64,000 nucleotides of DNA from Aplectana chamaeleonis. Taxonomy: Eukaryota > Nematoda > Chromadorea > Rhabditida > Cosmocercidae. The first letter of the stretch is position 1, and each line of letters begins with the position of its first letter. Below the pieces are notes generated by a model that was given only the letters and a program-made list of their open reading frames with translations, did not search any database and was not told the DNA's origin. The translations under genes were made by a program, and so were the position numbers. Shown piece by piece: positions 21,640 to 37,343 of this stretch. The DNA lies in NCBI GenBank assembly GCA_029168955.1, contig JAPDOI010001563.1:1-64000 (forward strand), read 5' to 3'.

Positions 21640-22215
21640 TGGTGAGCGCGAAGCGCTCACCAGATTTGGCTTTGATTCTCCATCGCGCAACCCCCTGATC
21701 TTAGTATCAGGGTCCAGAGTGAACGTAGGAAGTCCGTTCTCTTTGCATTTAATATACTTTAGAAAGTTGAATAACTGTTCAAAAAATGGTCTGGAATGGT
21801 TACCTGAGATTCAAGAAAAATTGTCAAAACCACCTGATTTTGGTCGGAAAAAGGGTTCATCTCCTTTTTTTTCAGTTGGCGTACATGATCTTGTTGGAAC
21901 ACTTATCGTTGAGCTAGAAAGCTCATTTTTGGCCAGAAAGTTTGTTATGATTGCCGCTAGCTCCTGACAAAATTAGAAGTTGGTAGCTCAATTTTTGCGG
22001 GACCTTAAAATTGAGGGTCAAGTAAGACAAAAACACGTAAACATGTTGTTATAAACCATCCGACGTTTACTCATTCGTAAAAATGAACTTTTTAAATAAA
22101 CACCGTCACTGATAGGCATTTGTTTAGGATTGAACGCTTCAATCAATACGGCGGGATCTTGGATGTATTTTTTAGAACGCCGCACGGTGTGAATCAGAAG
22201 AAATACACAGAACGC
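21640..22215. other. Intergenic, nothing recognised
   Basis: The 127-codon frame at 21584-21967 starts inside the TTAA element and has no recognisable domain. Confidence 0.35.
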
Positions 22216-22225
22216 CTTAGATAGT

Positions 22226-25200
22226 GTGCTGAGCCTCAGTAGGGGTGCGCAAGACGCTGTAGAAAGTGTGCGGGACCCAAATGAGAGTGCGCAGAACGCC
22301 GTAGATAGTGTGCGGGACCCCAGTAGGAGTGCGCAGAACGCCGTAGAAAGTGTGTGGGACCCAAATAACAGTGCGTCGGACGCCGTAGAAATTGTGTGGG
22401 ACCCAAATGAGAGTGCTTAGGACGCCGTAGAAAACGTGTGGGACCCAAATAACAGTGCGTCGAACGCCGTAGAATGTGTGTGGGACCCGAATGAGAGTGC
22501 GTAGGACGCCGTAGAAAATGTGTGGGACCCAAATAACAGTGTGTTGGACGCCGTAGAATGTGTGTGGGACCCGAATGAGAGTGCGTAGGACGCCGTAGAA
22601 AATGTGTGGGACCCAAATAACAGTGTGTTGGACGCCGTAGAAAGTGTGTGGAATCCAAATGAGAGAGCGTAGGACGGCGTAGAAGGTGTGGGGGACCCAA
22701 ATGAGAGTGCGTAGGACGCCGTAGAAAATGTGTGGGACTCCAAATAACAGTACGTCGCACGCCGTAGAATGTGTGTGGGACCCAAATGAGAGTGCGTAGG
22801 ACGCCGTAGAAAGTGTGTGGGACCCAAATAACAGTGCGTCGGACGCCGTAGAAAATGTGTGGGACCCCAATAACAGTGCGTCGGACGCCGTAGAAAGTGT
22901 GTGGGACCCAAATAACAGTGCGTCGGACGCCGTAGAAAGTGTGTGGGACCCAAATGAGAGTGCGTAGGACGCCGTAGAAAATGTGTGTGGGACCCAAATA
23001 ACCCAGTGCGTCGGACGCCGTAGAAAGTGTGGGACCCAAATGAGAGTGTCGGACGCCGAAGAAAGTGTGTGGGACCCAAATAACAGTGCGTCGGACGCCG
23101 TAGAAAGTGTGTGGGACCCAAATGAGAGTGCGTCGGACGCCGTAGAAAGTGTGTGGGACCCAAATAACAGTGCGTCGGACGCCGTAGAAAGTGTGTGGGA
23201 CCCAAATAACAGTGCGTCGGACGCCGTAGAAAATGTGTGGGACCCCAATAACAGTGCGTCGGACGCCGTAGAAAGTGTGTGGGACCCAAATAACAGTGCG
23301 TCGGACGCCGTAGAATGTGTGTGGGACCCAAATGAGAGTGCGTAGGACGCCGTAGAAAATGGGTGGGACCCAAATAACAGTGCGTCGGACGCCGTAGAGA
23401 TGTGTGGGACCCAAATGAGAGTGCGTAGGACGCCGTAGAAAATGTGTGGGACCCAAATAACAGTGCGTCGGACGCCGTAGAAAGTGTGTGGGACCCAAAT
23501 AACAGTGCGTCGGACGCCGTAGAAAATGTGTGGGACCCAAATAACAGTGCGTCGGACGCCGTAGAAAGTGTGTGGGACCCAAATGAGAGTGCGTAGGACG
23601 CCGTAGAAAATGGGTGGGACCCAAATAACAGTGCGTCGGACGCCGTAGAATGTGTGTGGGACCCAAATGAGAGTGCGTAGGACGCCGTAGAAAATGTGTG
23701 GGACCCAAATAACAGTGCGTCGGACGCCGTAGAAAGTGTGTGGGACCCAAATAACAGTGCGTCGGACGCCGTAGAAAATGTGTGGGACCCAAATAACAGT
23801 GCGTCGGACGCCGTAGAAAGTGTGTGGGACCCAAATAACAGTGCGTCGGACGCCGTAGAAAATGTGTGGGACCCAAATAACAGTGCGTCGGACGCCGTAG
23901 AAAGTGTGGGGCACCCAAATAACAGTGCGTCGGACGCCGTAGAAAGTGTGTGGGACCCAAATGAGAGTGCGTCGGACGCCGTAGAATGTGTGTGGGACCC
24001 AAATAACAGTGCGTCGGACGCCGTAGAAAGTGTGTGGGACCCAAATAACAGTGCGTCGGACGCCGTAGAAAGTGTGTGGGACCCAAATAACAGTGCGTCG
24101 GACGCCGTAGAAAGTGTGTGGGACCCAAATAACAGTGCGTCGGACGCCGTAGAAAGTGTGTGGGACCCAAATGAGAGTGCGTAGGACGCCGTAGAATGTG
24201 TGTGGGACCCAAATAACAGTGCGTCGGACGCCGTAGAATGTGTGTGGGACCCAAATAACAGTGCGTCGGACGCCGTAGAAAATGTGTGGGACCCAAATAA
24301 CAGGGCGTCGGACGCCGTAGAATGTGTGTGGGACCCAAATAACAGTGCGTCGGACGCCGTAGAAAGTGTGTGGGACCCAAATGAGAGTGCGTAGGACGCC
24401 GTAGAATGTGTGTGGGACCCAAATAACAGTGCGTCGGATGCCGTAGAAAGTGTGTGGGACCCAAATGAGAGTGCGTAGGACGCCGTAGAAAATGTGTGGG
24501 ACCCAAATAACAGCGCGTCGGACGCCGTAGAATGTGTGTGGGACCCAAATAACAGTGCGTCGGACGCCGTAGAATGTGTGTGGGACCCAAATAACAGTGC
24601 GTCGGACGCCGTAGAAAGTGTGTGGGACCCAAATAACAGTGCGTCGGACGCCGTAGAAAGTGTGTGGGACCCAAATAACAGTGCGTCGGACGCCGTAGAA
24701 AGTGTGTGGGACCCAAATAACAGTGCGTCGGACGCCGTAGAAAGTGTGTGGGACCCAAATGAGAGTGCGTCGGACGCCGTAGAAAGTGTGTGGGACCCAA
24801 ATAACAGTGCGTCGGACGCCGTAGAATGTGTGTGGGACCCAAATAACAGTGCGTCGGACGCCGTAGAAAGTGTGTGGAATCCAAATGAGAGTGCGTAGGA
24901 CGCCGTAGAAAATGTGTGGGACCCAAATAACAGTGGGTCGGACGCCGTAGAATGTGGGTGGGACCCAAATAACAGTGCGTCGGACGCCGTAGAAAGTGTG
25001 TGGGACCCAAATAACAGTGCGTCGTGTGCGTCGGACGCCGTAGAATGTGTGTGGGACCCAAATAACAGTGCGTCGGACGCCGTAGAAAATGTGTGGGACC
25101 CAAATAACAGTGCGTTGGACGCCGTAGAATGTCGTGTGGGACCCAAATGAGAGTGCGTAGGACGCCGTAGAAAATGTGTGGGACCCAAATAACAGTGCGT

Positions 25201-27205
25201 CGGACGCCGTAGAAAATGTGTGGGACCCAAATAACAGTGCGTTGGACGCCGTAGAATGTGTGTGGGACCCAAATGAGAGTGCGTTGGACGCCGTAGAATG
25301 TGTGTGGGACCCAAATAACAGTGCGTTGGACGCCGTAGAATGTGTGTGGGACCCAAATGAGAGTGCGTTGGACGCCGTAGAATGTGTGTGGGACCCAAAT
25401 GAGAGTGCGTAGGACGCCGTAGAAAATGTGTGGGACCCAAATAACAGTGCGTCGGACGCCGTAGAAAATGTGTGGGACCCAAATAACAGTGCGTTGGACG
25501 CCGTAGAATGTGTGTGGGACCCAAATGAGAGTGCGTAGGACGCCGTAGAAAATGTGTGGGACCCAAATAACAGTGCGTCGGACGCCGTAGAAAGTGTGTG
25601 GGACCCAAATAACAGTGCGTAGGACGCCGTAGAAAATGTGTGGAACCCAAATAACAGTGCGTCGGACGCCGTAGAAAGTGTGTGGGACCCAAATAACAGT
25701 GCGTCGGACGCCGTAGAAAATGTGTGGGACCCAAATAACAGTGCGTCGGACGCCGTAGAAAGTGTGTGGGACCCAAATAACAGTGCGTCGGACGCCGTAG
25801 AAAGTGTGTGGGACCCAAATAACAGTGCGTCGGACGCCGTAGAAAGTGTGTGGGACCCAAATAACAGTGCGTCGGACGCCGTAGAAAGTGTGTGGGACCC
25901 AAATAACAGTGCGTCGGACGCTGTAGAAAGTGTGTGGGACCCAAATAACAGTGCGTCGGTCGCCGTAGAAAGTGTGTGGGACCCAAATAACAGTGCGTCG
26001 GACGCCGTAGAAAGTGTGTGGGACCCAAATAACAGTGCATCGGACGCCGAAGAAACTGTGTGGGACCCAAATAACAGTGCATCGGACGCCGAAGAAACTG
26101 TGTGGGACCCAAATAACAGTGCATCGGACGCCGTAGAAAGTGTGTGGGACCCAAATAACAGTGCGTCGGACGCCGTAGAAAGTGTGTGGGACCCAAATAA
26201 CAGTGCGTCGGACGCCGTAGAAAGTGTGTGGAATCCAAATGAGAGTGCGTAGGACGCCGTAGAAAATGTGTGGGACCCAAATAACAGTGCGTCGGACGCC
26301 GTAGAAAGTGTGTGGGACCCAAATAACAGTGCGTCGGACGCCGTAGAAAGTGTGTGGGACCCAAATAACGGTGCGTCGGACGCCGTAGAAAGTGTGTGGG
26401 ACCCAAATAACAGTGCGTCGGACGCCGTAGAAAGTGTGTGGGACCCAAATGAGAGTGCGTAGGACGCCGTAGAAAATGTGTGGGACCCAAATAACAGTGC
26501 GTCGGACGCCGTAGAAAATGTGTGGGACCCAAATAACAGTGCGTCGGACGCCGTAGAAAATGTGTGGTACCCAAATAACAGTGCGTCGGACGCCGTAGAA
26601 AGTGTGTGGGACCCAAATGAGAGTGCGTAGGACGCCGTAGAAAATGTGTGGGACCCAAATAACAGTGCGTCGGACGCCGTAGAAAGTGTGTGGAACCCAA
26701 ATGAGAGTGCGTAGGACGCCGTAGAAAATGTGTGGGACCCAAATAACAGTGCGTCGGACACCGTAGAAAGTGTGGGGGACCCAAATGAGAGTGCGTAGGA
26801 CGCCGTAGAAAATGTGTGGGACCCAAATAACAGTGCGTCTGACGCCGTAGAATGTGTGTGGGACTCAAATGAGAGTGCGTAGGACGCGGTAGAAAGTGTG
26901 TGGGACCTAAATGAGAGTGCGTAGGACGCCGTAGAAAATGTGTGGGACCCAAATAGCAGAACGCCGTAGAAAGTGTGTGGGACCCAAATAACAGTGCGTC
27001 GGACGCCGTAGAAAATGTGTGGGACCAAAATAACAGTGCGTCGGACGCCGTAGAAAGTGTGCGGGACCCAAATGGGTGTGCGCAGTACGCCGTAGAAAGT
27101 GTTTGCGACCCAAATGAAAGTACGTTGGACGCCATAGAAACTGTGAGGTGACCAAGTGGAAGTGAGCAAGACGCCGTAGAAAGTTTGCGGGATCCAAATA
27201 CAAGC
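22226..27205 (+). repeat. Large 42-bp satellite array, about 118 units
   Basis: The dominant unit joins GTGTGGGACCCAAATAACAG(T) and GCGTCGGACGCCGTAGAAAG(T). A second unit type has GAGAGTGCGTAGG in place of AACAGTGCGTCGG, and the link varies as AAAGTGTG, AAAATGTG or AATGTGTG. The GAGAG type recurs irregularly every 2-8 units. Edge units (22226-22340, 27060-27205) are the most diverged and approach the GTGCGGGACCC form of the other arrays. The unit is a multiple of three, and all three minus-strand frames lack stops, giving frames of 1650, 1613 and 955 codons that switch between repeats such as SHTLSTASDALLFG. No promoter, conserved domain or biased substitution supports coding. Confidence 0.95.
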
Positions 27206-27206
27206 A

Positions 27207-27500
27207 CGCCCATTCCGGTCATTTTTTCCGCAGGGCTACCATAACCATTCTTGAACAAAACATGATAACGAACGATAACACACGCTCATAACATGCGGGG
27301 TATAAAAGGGCAGAGGAGCGGTATGCATTCATTCACAAACCGCTTTCTTCGAGAAGCCGCTGGGAAGTGGTTGAGGAGGTCGAAATTGGGCAGACATGAT
27401 TGTTGGCTATTACGATGTGCTCATATCCAGGCTGACACTTGGAAAATTTTCGAAGGAGTGTTATGGTAGCCCTGCGGAAAAAATGATTGGCATGAGAGTG
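27207..27500. repeat. Inverted repeat at the array edge
   Basis: ATTTTTTCCGCAGGGCTACC (27223) pairs with GGTAGCCCTGCGGAAAAAAT (about 27463), each next to a satellite-like unit. The ~210 bp between contain a GGCAGACATGATTG region with no gene. It could be the hairpin end of the element that carries the array. Confidence 0.5.
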
Positions 27501-27691
27501 CTTGTGACCCAGATGGGTGTGCGCAGAACGCCGTAGAAAGTGCGCAGGATATCAGTGCGAGCTTGCAGGACGTCATAGAAGGGGGGAAGGGGCAGGGCAT
27601 CAGTGGGTTTGCTTTGAATTAACACCACTAGGCATAAACCATGCTAGAAAGGAAACCTTCAGGAAAAATAAATGAAATTCCTGAAAGTGGC

Positions 27692-28258
27692 CGTTGGCAT
27701 GGCCGTTTTTTCGAAATTTTAGAAATATACTCAGTTAAAAGGGGAAGGTGAAGAAAAATGGAAAAAGTTTTAAAATATTCCTGAGAACGATTTGGCGTAG
27801 AATAATTTGATTTTTAGGAAACGTAATGAAATAGTTGAAAGTATGATTTGGCAGTCGAGTTTGAACCAACTATTTACAAGAGTTGTGCGAAACGAGAGAT
27901 CGCATTGTATGAGCTTATCCGTATTATATATCAAAGCAAAATCACGCGTGATAAGGCAAGCAGTAAAAGCTCGTTTGTGAGCTGGAATGTTTGTTCCATA
28001 TCACGCGTGATTTTGCTTTGATATGTTCTACGGATAAGCTCATACAATGCGATCCCTCGTTTTGCACAACTCTTATCAATAGTTGGTTCAAACCCGACTG
28101 CCAAATCATACTTTCAACTATTTCATTACATTTCCTAAAAATCAAATTATTCTACGCCAAATCGTTCTCAGGAATATTTCAAAACTTTTTCCATTTTTCT
28201 TCACCTTCCCCTTTTAACTGAGTATATTTCTAAAATTTCGAAAAAACGGCCATGCCAA
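27692..28258. mobile_element. 566-bp palindrome
   Basis: Two arms of about 265 bp around a short tip near 27955-27990. Outer ends are GGCATGGCCGTTTTTTCGAA and the complement; inner ends are CAAAGCAAAATCACGCGTGA and TCACGCGTGATTTTGCTTTG. Arm differences are few. No coding content is seen. The sequence ATGATTTGGC is shared with other foldback elements in the window. Confidence 0.85.
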
Positions 28259-29052
28259 GTCTTTACTTTTGCCAGGAACCTAAACTTTCAGTAATTTACA
28301 ATTCAGTACACAACTATCCTGGATACACGCTCAGAACCTATGCGCCTTATATTCAACCGTAGTAGAACCTTTACTATGATTTTAACCTTTACGAGAACAT
28401 AATTACAATAAGGTTCCATGTTAATTGAACGGTATTATCAAATTCTTCGCAAAAAAAGAACTTTAAGCAGTGTTCCTACCCCCGGTCAGAATGCTTTACT
28501 TGGTCTCCCGATGGAGCTCAGACCTCCCTCCCTCCACCATTTCGCAGCTCAGACCCCCGGTGTGGATATGCACACACCGCGCCGAACCCTGGTGGCGCAG
28601 CATGCGCGGCCGCTCGAGATGTTTGCGGGTTGTCTGCAGGGCTGCCGTCTTTCGTAAAGCAGCGTTTATTTCGACTTCTCTCTTCTTCCTGCATTGCTTC
28701 AAAAAGCCTTCGAGCGCCGTAGAGAGGAAAATGAAACACGAGCCTTTTGTGACAATACATTCTCGTTCTCGTCAAGGTGAAAACCCTTGTGGATGGACGG
28801 AGTACGTTTCGTTCTTACCTTGAAATCTTTTTATATTTTCTTTATTACTTTATATTTTATATCGTGTTAGGGCTGCCACTGTGAGAACACATAACGGTCA
28901 GCAGCGCGAAAATATGCACTCGGTGGCTGCAATGTCTGATGGTAAACGTAATCCATGAAAATCTGGACTGTTAAGTGACTCTTGCACACATATGACGGGG
29001 TTTGTCTTGAAACGGTTCTTGACGAAATGGTTGGCAAATGAGTTATAATTCG
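28259..29052. other. Intergenic, nothing recognised
   Basis: Overlapping 60-117 codon frames at 28418-28823 on both strands show no known motif. Confidence 0.35.
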
Positions 29053-29348
29053 CAATTATCTGACTGTTTTGCTTCGCTTCGAGAGGTTCATGATTTGGCA
29101 TAAAAATATTTGTGAGAAACTCGTTAAAAGAAGTGAAATACTTGGTGCATTTGATTTGTCATGGGATTTAACTCAGAAGAAACACTAAAAGTTCGATGAA
29201 ATGATGTACCATTGATTTGGATGTGCGCTTTCTTACTAAAAATCGAAAAAGTGAGTGTGGTTTTGAAAGGGCTAATCTCGCGCTCTCTGAGAACAATTGA
29301 TTGCTCTCAGTTAAAGTTTGCAGGTCTGAGCTCCTTGAAATATTATCG

Positions 29349-29490
29349 TCGATCACTGGTCGAGAGATCGCCGCGTCGAAGACTAGTGGCACGCACGCAA
29401 GCGAGGAGGTAGTGATGGTATCATTGCCCCCTCGCTTGCGTGCGTGCCTCGGGTGTTCGTCGCGGCCATCTCTCGACCGGGGATCGATCT
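29349..29490. mobile_element. Palindromic MITE, copy 2, with paralogous empty site
   Basis: TCGTCGATCACTGGTCGAGA...TCTCTCGACCGGGGATCGATC, inserted in the foldback loop with TTA on both sides. The unoccupied equivalent is at about 7109-7135 (AAAATAGTATTTCAAGG on the plus strand there), which supports a 3-bp duplication. Confidence 0.75.
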
Positions 29491-29543
29491 TATTTTGTGG
29501 CTCCCACCCTATTTCATTTTTGACGAATACATATATATATATA

Positions 29544-32171
<2,628 letters not shown>

Positions 32172-32474
32172 GTCAGGGCTCAGTAAAGCGCGCGTGATTT
32201 GGCCTTTCAAAACCACACTCAATTTTTCGATTTTTAGTAAGAAAGCGCACATACAAATCCATGGTACATCATTTCATCGAACTTTTAGTGTTTCTCCTGT
32301 GTTAAATCCCATGACAAATCAAATGCAACAAGTATTTCACTTCTTTTAACGAGTTTCTCACAAATATTTTTATGCCAAATCATGAAGCTCTCGAAGCAAA
32401 GCAAAACAGTCAGATAACTTCATTTCATTTTACCGAAGGTTTCCTTCAGAGATAGGAAGAAGAAAACATGGCAC

Positions 32475-32679
32475 TATCCTAGACGGGGGGGGGCACCCAC
32501 GATTCAAGACAAATTAAGTGAACCACCGACTGGTAAGGCTACCAAACGAAGTATTTCTGTAGAGCTTTTATAAAAACAATGGTTGATAGCACTAATAGGC
32601 ATCATTTATCAGAGTTTTCTTCGTTTCTATCAATAAGTCTTGGGTGCCCCCTCCCGTCCCCTCTCCCGCGTCTGGGATG
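32475..32679. mobile_element. MITE of about 205 bp (ATCCTAGACGGGG ends), copy 1
   Basis: Ends ATCCTAGACGGGGG and (complement) ATCCCAGACGCGGG, with CACCCA next to each. The interior (ACCACCGACTGGTAAGGC, TTTATAAAAACAATGGTTGA) is shared with the copy at 60686-60881. It separates the foldback arm from the array in the composite element and is absent from the copy at 6.7 kb. Confidence 0.75.
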
Positions 32680-32744
32680 GGCCGAAAACAGGCCGTTCAT
32701 GGCGCTTTCTGCCCATCGCACCTGCTCGGCACTGTAGGACACAC

Positions 32745-35205
32745 GTTACTTTCCCCGGCGCTCTGTTTACTCCCACTTGGCTCCCGTTCACTTTTCCCGG
32801 CGCGCTGTGCACTCCCACTCGGGTCCCGTCCACTTTTCCCGGCGCTCTGTTTACTCCCAGTTGGGTCCCGCCCACTTTTACCGGCGCGCTCTGCACTCCT
32901 ACTTGGGTCTCGACCACTTTTTCCGGCGTTCTACTGACTCCCACTCGGGTCCCGTCCACTTTTACCGGCGCGCTGTGCACTCCCAGTTGGTCCACGACCA
33001 CTTTTTCTGGAGCGCTGTGCATTCCCAGTTGGGTCCCGCCCACTTTTTCCGGCGCGCTGTGCACTCTCACTAGCTTCCCGACCACTTTTTCCGGCGTTCT
33101 ACGCACTCCCACTCGGGTCCCGTCCACTTTTACCGGCGCTCTGTTTGCTCCCTGTTCGGTCCCGCCCACTTTTTCTGGCACTCTACGCACTCCCATTTGG
33201 GTGCCGCCCACTTTTTCCGGCGCGCTGTGCACTCTCACTAGTTTCCCGACCACTTTTTCCGGTGTTCTACGCACTCCCACTCGGGTCCCGTCCACTTTTC
33301 CCGGCGCTCTGTTTACTCCCAGTTCGGTCCCGCCCACTTTTTCTGGCACTCCACGCACTCCCAGTTGGGTCCCGAACGCTTTTTCCGGCGCGCTGTGCAC
33401 TCCCACTAGCTTCCCGACCACTTTTTCCGGCGTTCTACGCACTCCCACTCGGGTCCCGTCCACTTTTCCTGGCGCTCTGTTAACTCCCAGTTCGGTCCCG
33501 CCCACTTTTTCTGGCGCTCAACGCACTCCCAGTTGGGTCCCGAACGCTTTCTCCGGCGCTACGTGCACTCCCAGTTGGGTCCCGCCCACTTTCTCCGGCG
33601 CGCTGTGCACTCTCACTAGCTTCCCGACCACTTTTTCCGGCGTTCTACGCACTCCCACTCGGGTCCCGTCCACTTTTCCCGGCACTCTGTTTACCCCCAG
33701 TCAGGTCCCGCCCACTTTTTCTGGCGCTTTAAGCACTCCCATTTGGGTCCCGCCCACTTTTTCCGGCGCGCTGTGCACTCTCAATAGCTTCCCGACCACT
33801 TTTTCCGGCGTTCTACGCACTCCCACTAGGGTCCCGTCCACTTTTACCGGCGCTCTGTTTGCTCCCAGTTCGGTCCCGCCCACTTTTTCTGGCACTCTAC
33901 GCACTCCCATTTGGGTCCCGCCCACTTTTTCCGGCGCGCTGTGCACTCCCACTAGTTTCCCGACCACTTTTTCCGGCGTTCTACGCACTCCCACTCGGGC
34001 CCCGTCCACTTTTCCCGGCGCTCCATTTACTCCTAGTTCGGTCCCGCCCACTTTTTCTGGCGCTCTGCGCACTCCCAGTTGGGTCTCGAACGCTTTTCCG
34101 GTGCTTTGTGCACTCTCACTAGCTTCCCGACCACTTTTTCCGGCGTTCTACGCACTCCCACTCGGGTCCCGTCCACTTTTCCCGGCGCTCTGTTTACTCC
34201 CAGTTCGGTCCCGCCCACTTTTTCTGGCGCTCAACGCACTCCCAGTTGGGTCCCGAACGCTTTCTCCGGCGCTACGTGCACTCCCAGTTGGGTCCCGCCC
34301 ACTTTCTCCGGCGCGCTGTGCACTCTCACTAGCTTCCCGACCACTTTTTCCGGTGTTCTACGCTATCCCACTCGGGTCCCGTCCACTTTTCCCGGCGCTC
34401 TGTTTACTCCAGTTCGGTCCGCCCACTTTTTCTGGCGCTCAACGCACTCCCAGTTGGGTCCCGAACGCTTTCTCCGGCGCTACGTGCACTCCCAGTTGGG
34501 TCCCGCCCACTTTCTCCGGCGCGCTGTGCACTCTCACTAGCTTCCCGACCACTTTTTCCGGTGTTCTACGCTATCCCACTCGGGTCCCGTCCACTTTTCC
34601 CGGCGCTCTGTTTACTCCCAGTTCGGTCCCGCCCACTTTTTCTGGCACTACGCACTCCCAGTTGGGTCCCGAACGCTTTTTCCGGCGCTTTGTGCACTCC
34701 CAGTTGGGTCCCGCACACTTTTTCCGGCGCGCTGTGCACTCTCACTAGCTTCCCGACCACTTTTTCCGGCGTTCTACGCACTCCCACTCGGGTCCCGTCC
34801 GCTTTTTCCGGCGCTCTACGCACTCCCAGTTGGGTCCCGAACGCTTTCTCCGGCGCTACGTGCACTCCCAGTTGGGTCCCGCCCACTTTCTCCGGCGCGC
34901 TGTGCACTCTCACTAGCTTCCCGACCACTTTTTCCGGCGTTCTACGCACTCCCACTCGGGTCCCATCCACTTTTCCCGGCGCTCTGTTTACTCCCAGTTC
35001 AGTCCCGCCCACTTTTTCTGGTGCTCTACGCACTCCCAGTTGGGTCCCGCCCACTTTCTCCGGCGCGCTGTGCACTCTCACTAGCTTCCCGACCACTTTT
35101 TCCGGCGTTCTACGCACTCCCACTCGGGTCCCGTCCACTTTTCCCGGCGCTCTGTTTACTCCCAGTTCGGTCCCGCCCACTTTATACAGCGCTTGGCGCA
35201 CTTCA
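32745..35205 (-). repeat. 42-bp satellite array, about 58 units
   Basis: Unit on the plus strand is CACTCCCACTCGGGTCCCGTC plus CACTTTTCCCGGCGCTCTGTT, two 21-bp halves. Common variants have CAGTTGGGTCCCGCC, CTAGCTTCCCGACC or GTTCTACG. A higher-order period of several units recurs (for example TAGCTTCCCGACC every few units). Open frames up to 702 codons on the plus strand and 291 on the minus strand are repeat artefacts. Confidence 0.9.
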
Positions 35206-35214
35206 ATTTGAGTT

Positions 35215-36331
35215 CCGCACACGGAGCATACGGTCCCTGATGGACCTGAGGCTCAACGTCTCTTGAATTCTATTAAGCATTATCACAATATCATTCCATT
35301 TCTCCTAAAAAACTGACCGAACCGCTTATCACTAAATTCCTTCAGACACACACACACACACACTTTAAAATTCACAAATTTTTTAATATCTCGAGAACCA
35401 CTGTGTGGATTTTCCTGGAAATTGGGCATCGTTGAGAACATTTAGTGCTCCATCTTTTGTGAAAACCCCTTGTTTCAAGGTTTCTCCCGAACTGAGATTC
35501 TGGAATGAGGGTTGTGCGCAGTAAAATCCTGTTCCAAATCAGGTGCGCGCTTCGCGCGCACCACAATTTTCAAGGATGACCGATAACAGTGGTATCATTA
35601 TTTAACAAAGTCCCATTGTAGCGCTTTCAGAACTCGCGTATTTTTATTTCTTTTAGCCGAAAACTTTCGTGGAATTAATTGCCTCCAAAGAAAAGTGTTC
35701 AGAACCTTCAAATAGCACTGAATATTCCTTGCCTTCTATGTCTTTTTAGCTTGGGTACACTCCGTACCAATCACTTCCGCCGATTGAGAACTCGAAGGCA
35801 GTGTCTACTACAAAATGGTCCAGGCTTATTGCCTCACCAATATTGTAAATATGTTAGCAGCTAACTCCAAAGCCCTAAACTTGAGTGCTACACTCGCTCC
35901 ACGTCCACCGATCCATGGAAACAAATGAAAATTCTACTTCAAGAAAACAGACGTTCAGGAAGTTACAGTCTTTTGTAAAGCGTTTTGCTCAACACGACTC
36001 AGTGCATTCTTTGGGATGAAATTCGGGACAACTGCTGTTGCAGCACGCAACTCAGATTAGGGTGTCGGGACGGTCCCTGCACGATTACTACTCGTCCCAA
36101 CGCGATTTCGCTTGCATTGTGTGTCGCAGCAGCTGCAGTTCACAAATTTTCTTTTTCTGCGGAATTTCTTTGCGATATGGACATTACCTCATTTCTTGAT
36201 CGGTTGTCTTTCTTCCCAAAGTGACTTTCCAGTTGTTCATCCACTTCAATCGCCGCCGGCCGGGGGGGGGGGGGACGTTGCACGAGCAAAACACTTAAGT
36301 TCAGGCCGTTTAGGGTGTTTTCGGGCTTGTC
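35215..36331. other. Intergenic, nothing recognised
   Basis: Contains a (CA)n run at 35344-35362, a stretch like common nematode intergenic repeats (TTTTAATATCTCGAGAACCAC at 35380) and a G-run at 36264-36275. No gene is supported. Confidence 0.4.
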
Positions 36332-36335
36332 TTAA

Positions 36336-36883
36336 AGGCAGTGGTCACGATGAAAAAAGTTATCGAAAAAACTACAAAAATCAGCTTAGACCAAAAACAG
36401 CTGAAAAACTATGAAGGTAGCGCGGTGAAAAACGGGCTAGAATTAGAGTTTTTAGGGCCCAAACAAGCCATTTCGTGCACACGTGCACAGCGATGACGAA
36501 AAAGATCGCAGTCTCATGCCGAGCAGTCAAAAATCATCGACATTCAGAGGACGAAATAAATGCAAATTTAACGAATAAAAACAGTTGAACAATGAAAGCA
36601 TCACTTCAGTCAATGTTTTTGACTAGATGTGTACAAAAATCCGAAGGTTCATCGATTGAAATTCAATTTCAAGCCAGCTGATGTTTTTGGTATAAGAGAT
36701 CATCGATGCCGATAATGTGGAGTGGGCTCGTCCACCATCAAAAGACAAGAAAGTTCAGGTTTCAAATTTGGCACAAAACAGTGGTTTTTTCGCGATTTTT
36801 TCTTATAGGTCCTACTACTCGAGACCCAGAAAAGGGTTTAGAGAGAAAAAGACGACAAGCATATTTGATCGCGACCACTGCCT
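36336..36883. mobile_element. TTAA-flanked MITE, copy 3
   Basis: TTAA at 36332-36335 and 36884-36887. The ends AGGCAGTGGTCACGAT and ATCGCGACCACTGCCT (one or two mismatches) are inverted. It is 548 bp with no transposase. Confidence 0.7.
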
Positions 36884-36887
36884 TTAA

Positions 36888-37343
36888 GCCGCTATTACAA
36901 CATTTTCAGTGCAGTGGGTCTCGGAACTTCAAATTCTGGTGAACACTCGAATGCTGGTTTTGTCGTGGGCTCTATCTTTGAAGAGGGGTGAACTTTCTCG
37001 TTTGGTTTGCTGCGCGCAGTGTAGAATTTGAATGGCTTAGACTTAGGGGGAAGGCCTTTGCCTTCGGGGTCTAACCCGGTGGACTCTGTTGGAACAGAGT
37101 ATAACATTAGACGCGGGGTGTATCTGTTTCACAGTTCTGCCAAATTTATGTCGACACGAAAAGGGAATTATGCAGTTTCGTTAGAAGAGCAGAACTTTGA
37201 ACACCATGGCATGGGATTCCTTTTCGTACCTGAACGAAGCTCAGTAGAAAGCGAATAAACGATGAGAGATAGATGATGCATAATTGTATTAGTATATTTT
37301 CCTGTTTTATTGTATTACAGCTTAAATTTTGTTGTATAATCAG
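36888..37343. other. Flank of the possible terminal exon; one weak exon candidate
   Basis: A frame at 37135-37225 reading SAKFMSTRKGNYAVSLEEQN has TTTCACAG before it and a GT after it. It needs a 2-nt phase that does not fit the exon ending at 13767. Not supported as part of that gene; listed because composition is not repeat-like. Confidence 0.2.

Noticed and set aside
22217..27258. Minus-strand frames of 1650, 1613 and 955 codons as giant repeat proteins
   Set aside because: All three frames are open over the same 42-bp satellite and change repeat type at indels; no start context, domain or splice structure.
32640..35222. 702-codon plus frame and 291-codon minus frame
   Set aside because: 42-bp array without stops; not gene-like.
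37135..37225. Additional exon before the 37344 exon
   Set aside because: Phase does not match the upstream gene and the donor GTACCT is weak; kept only as a low-confidence note.
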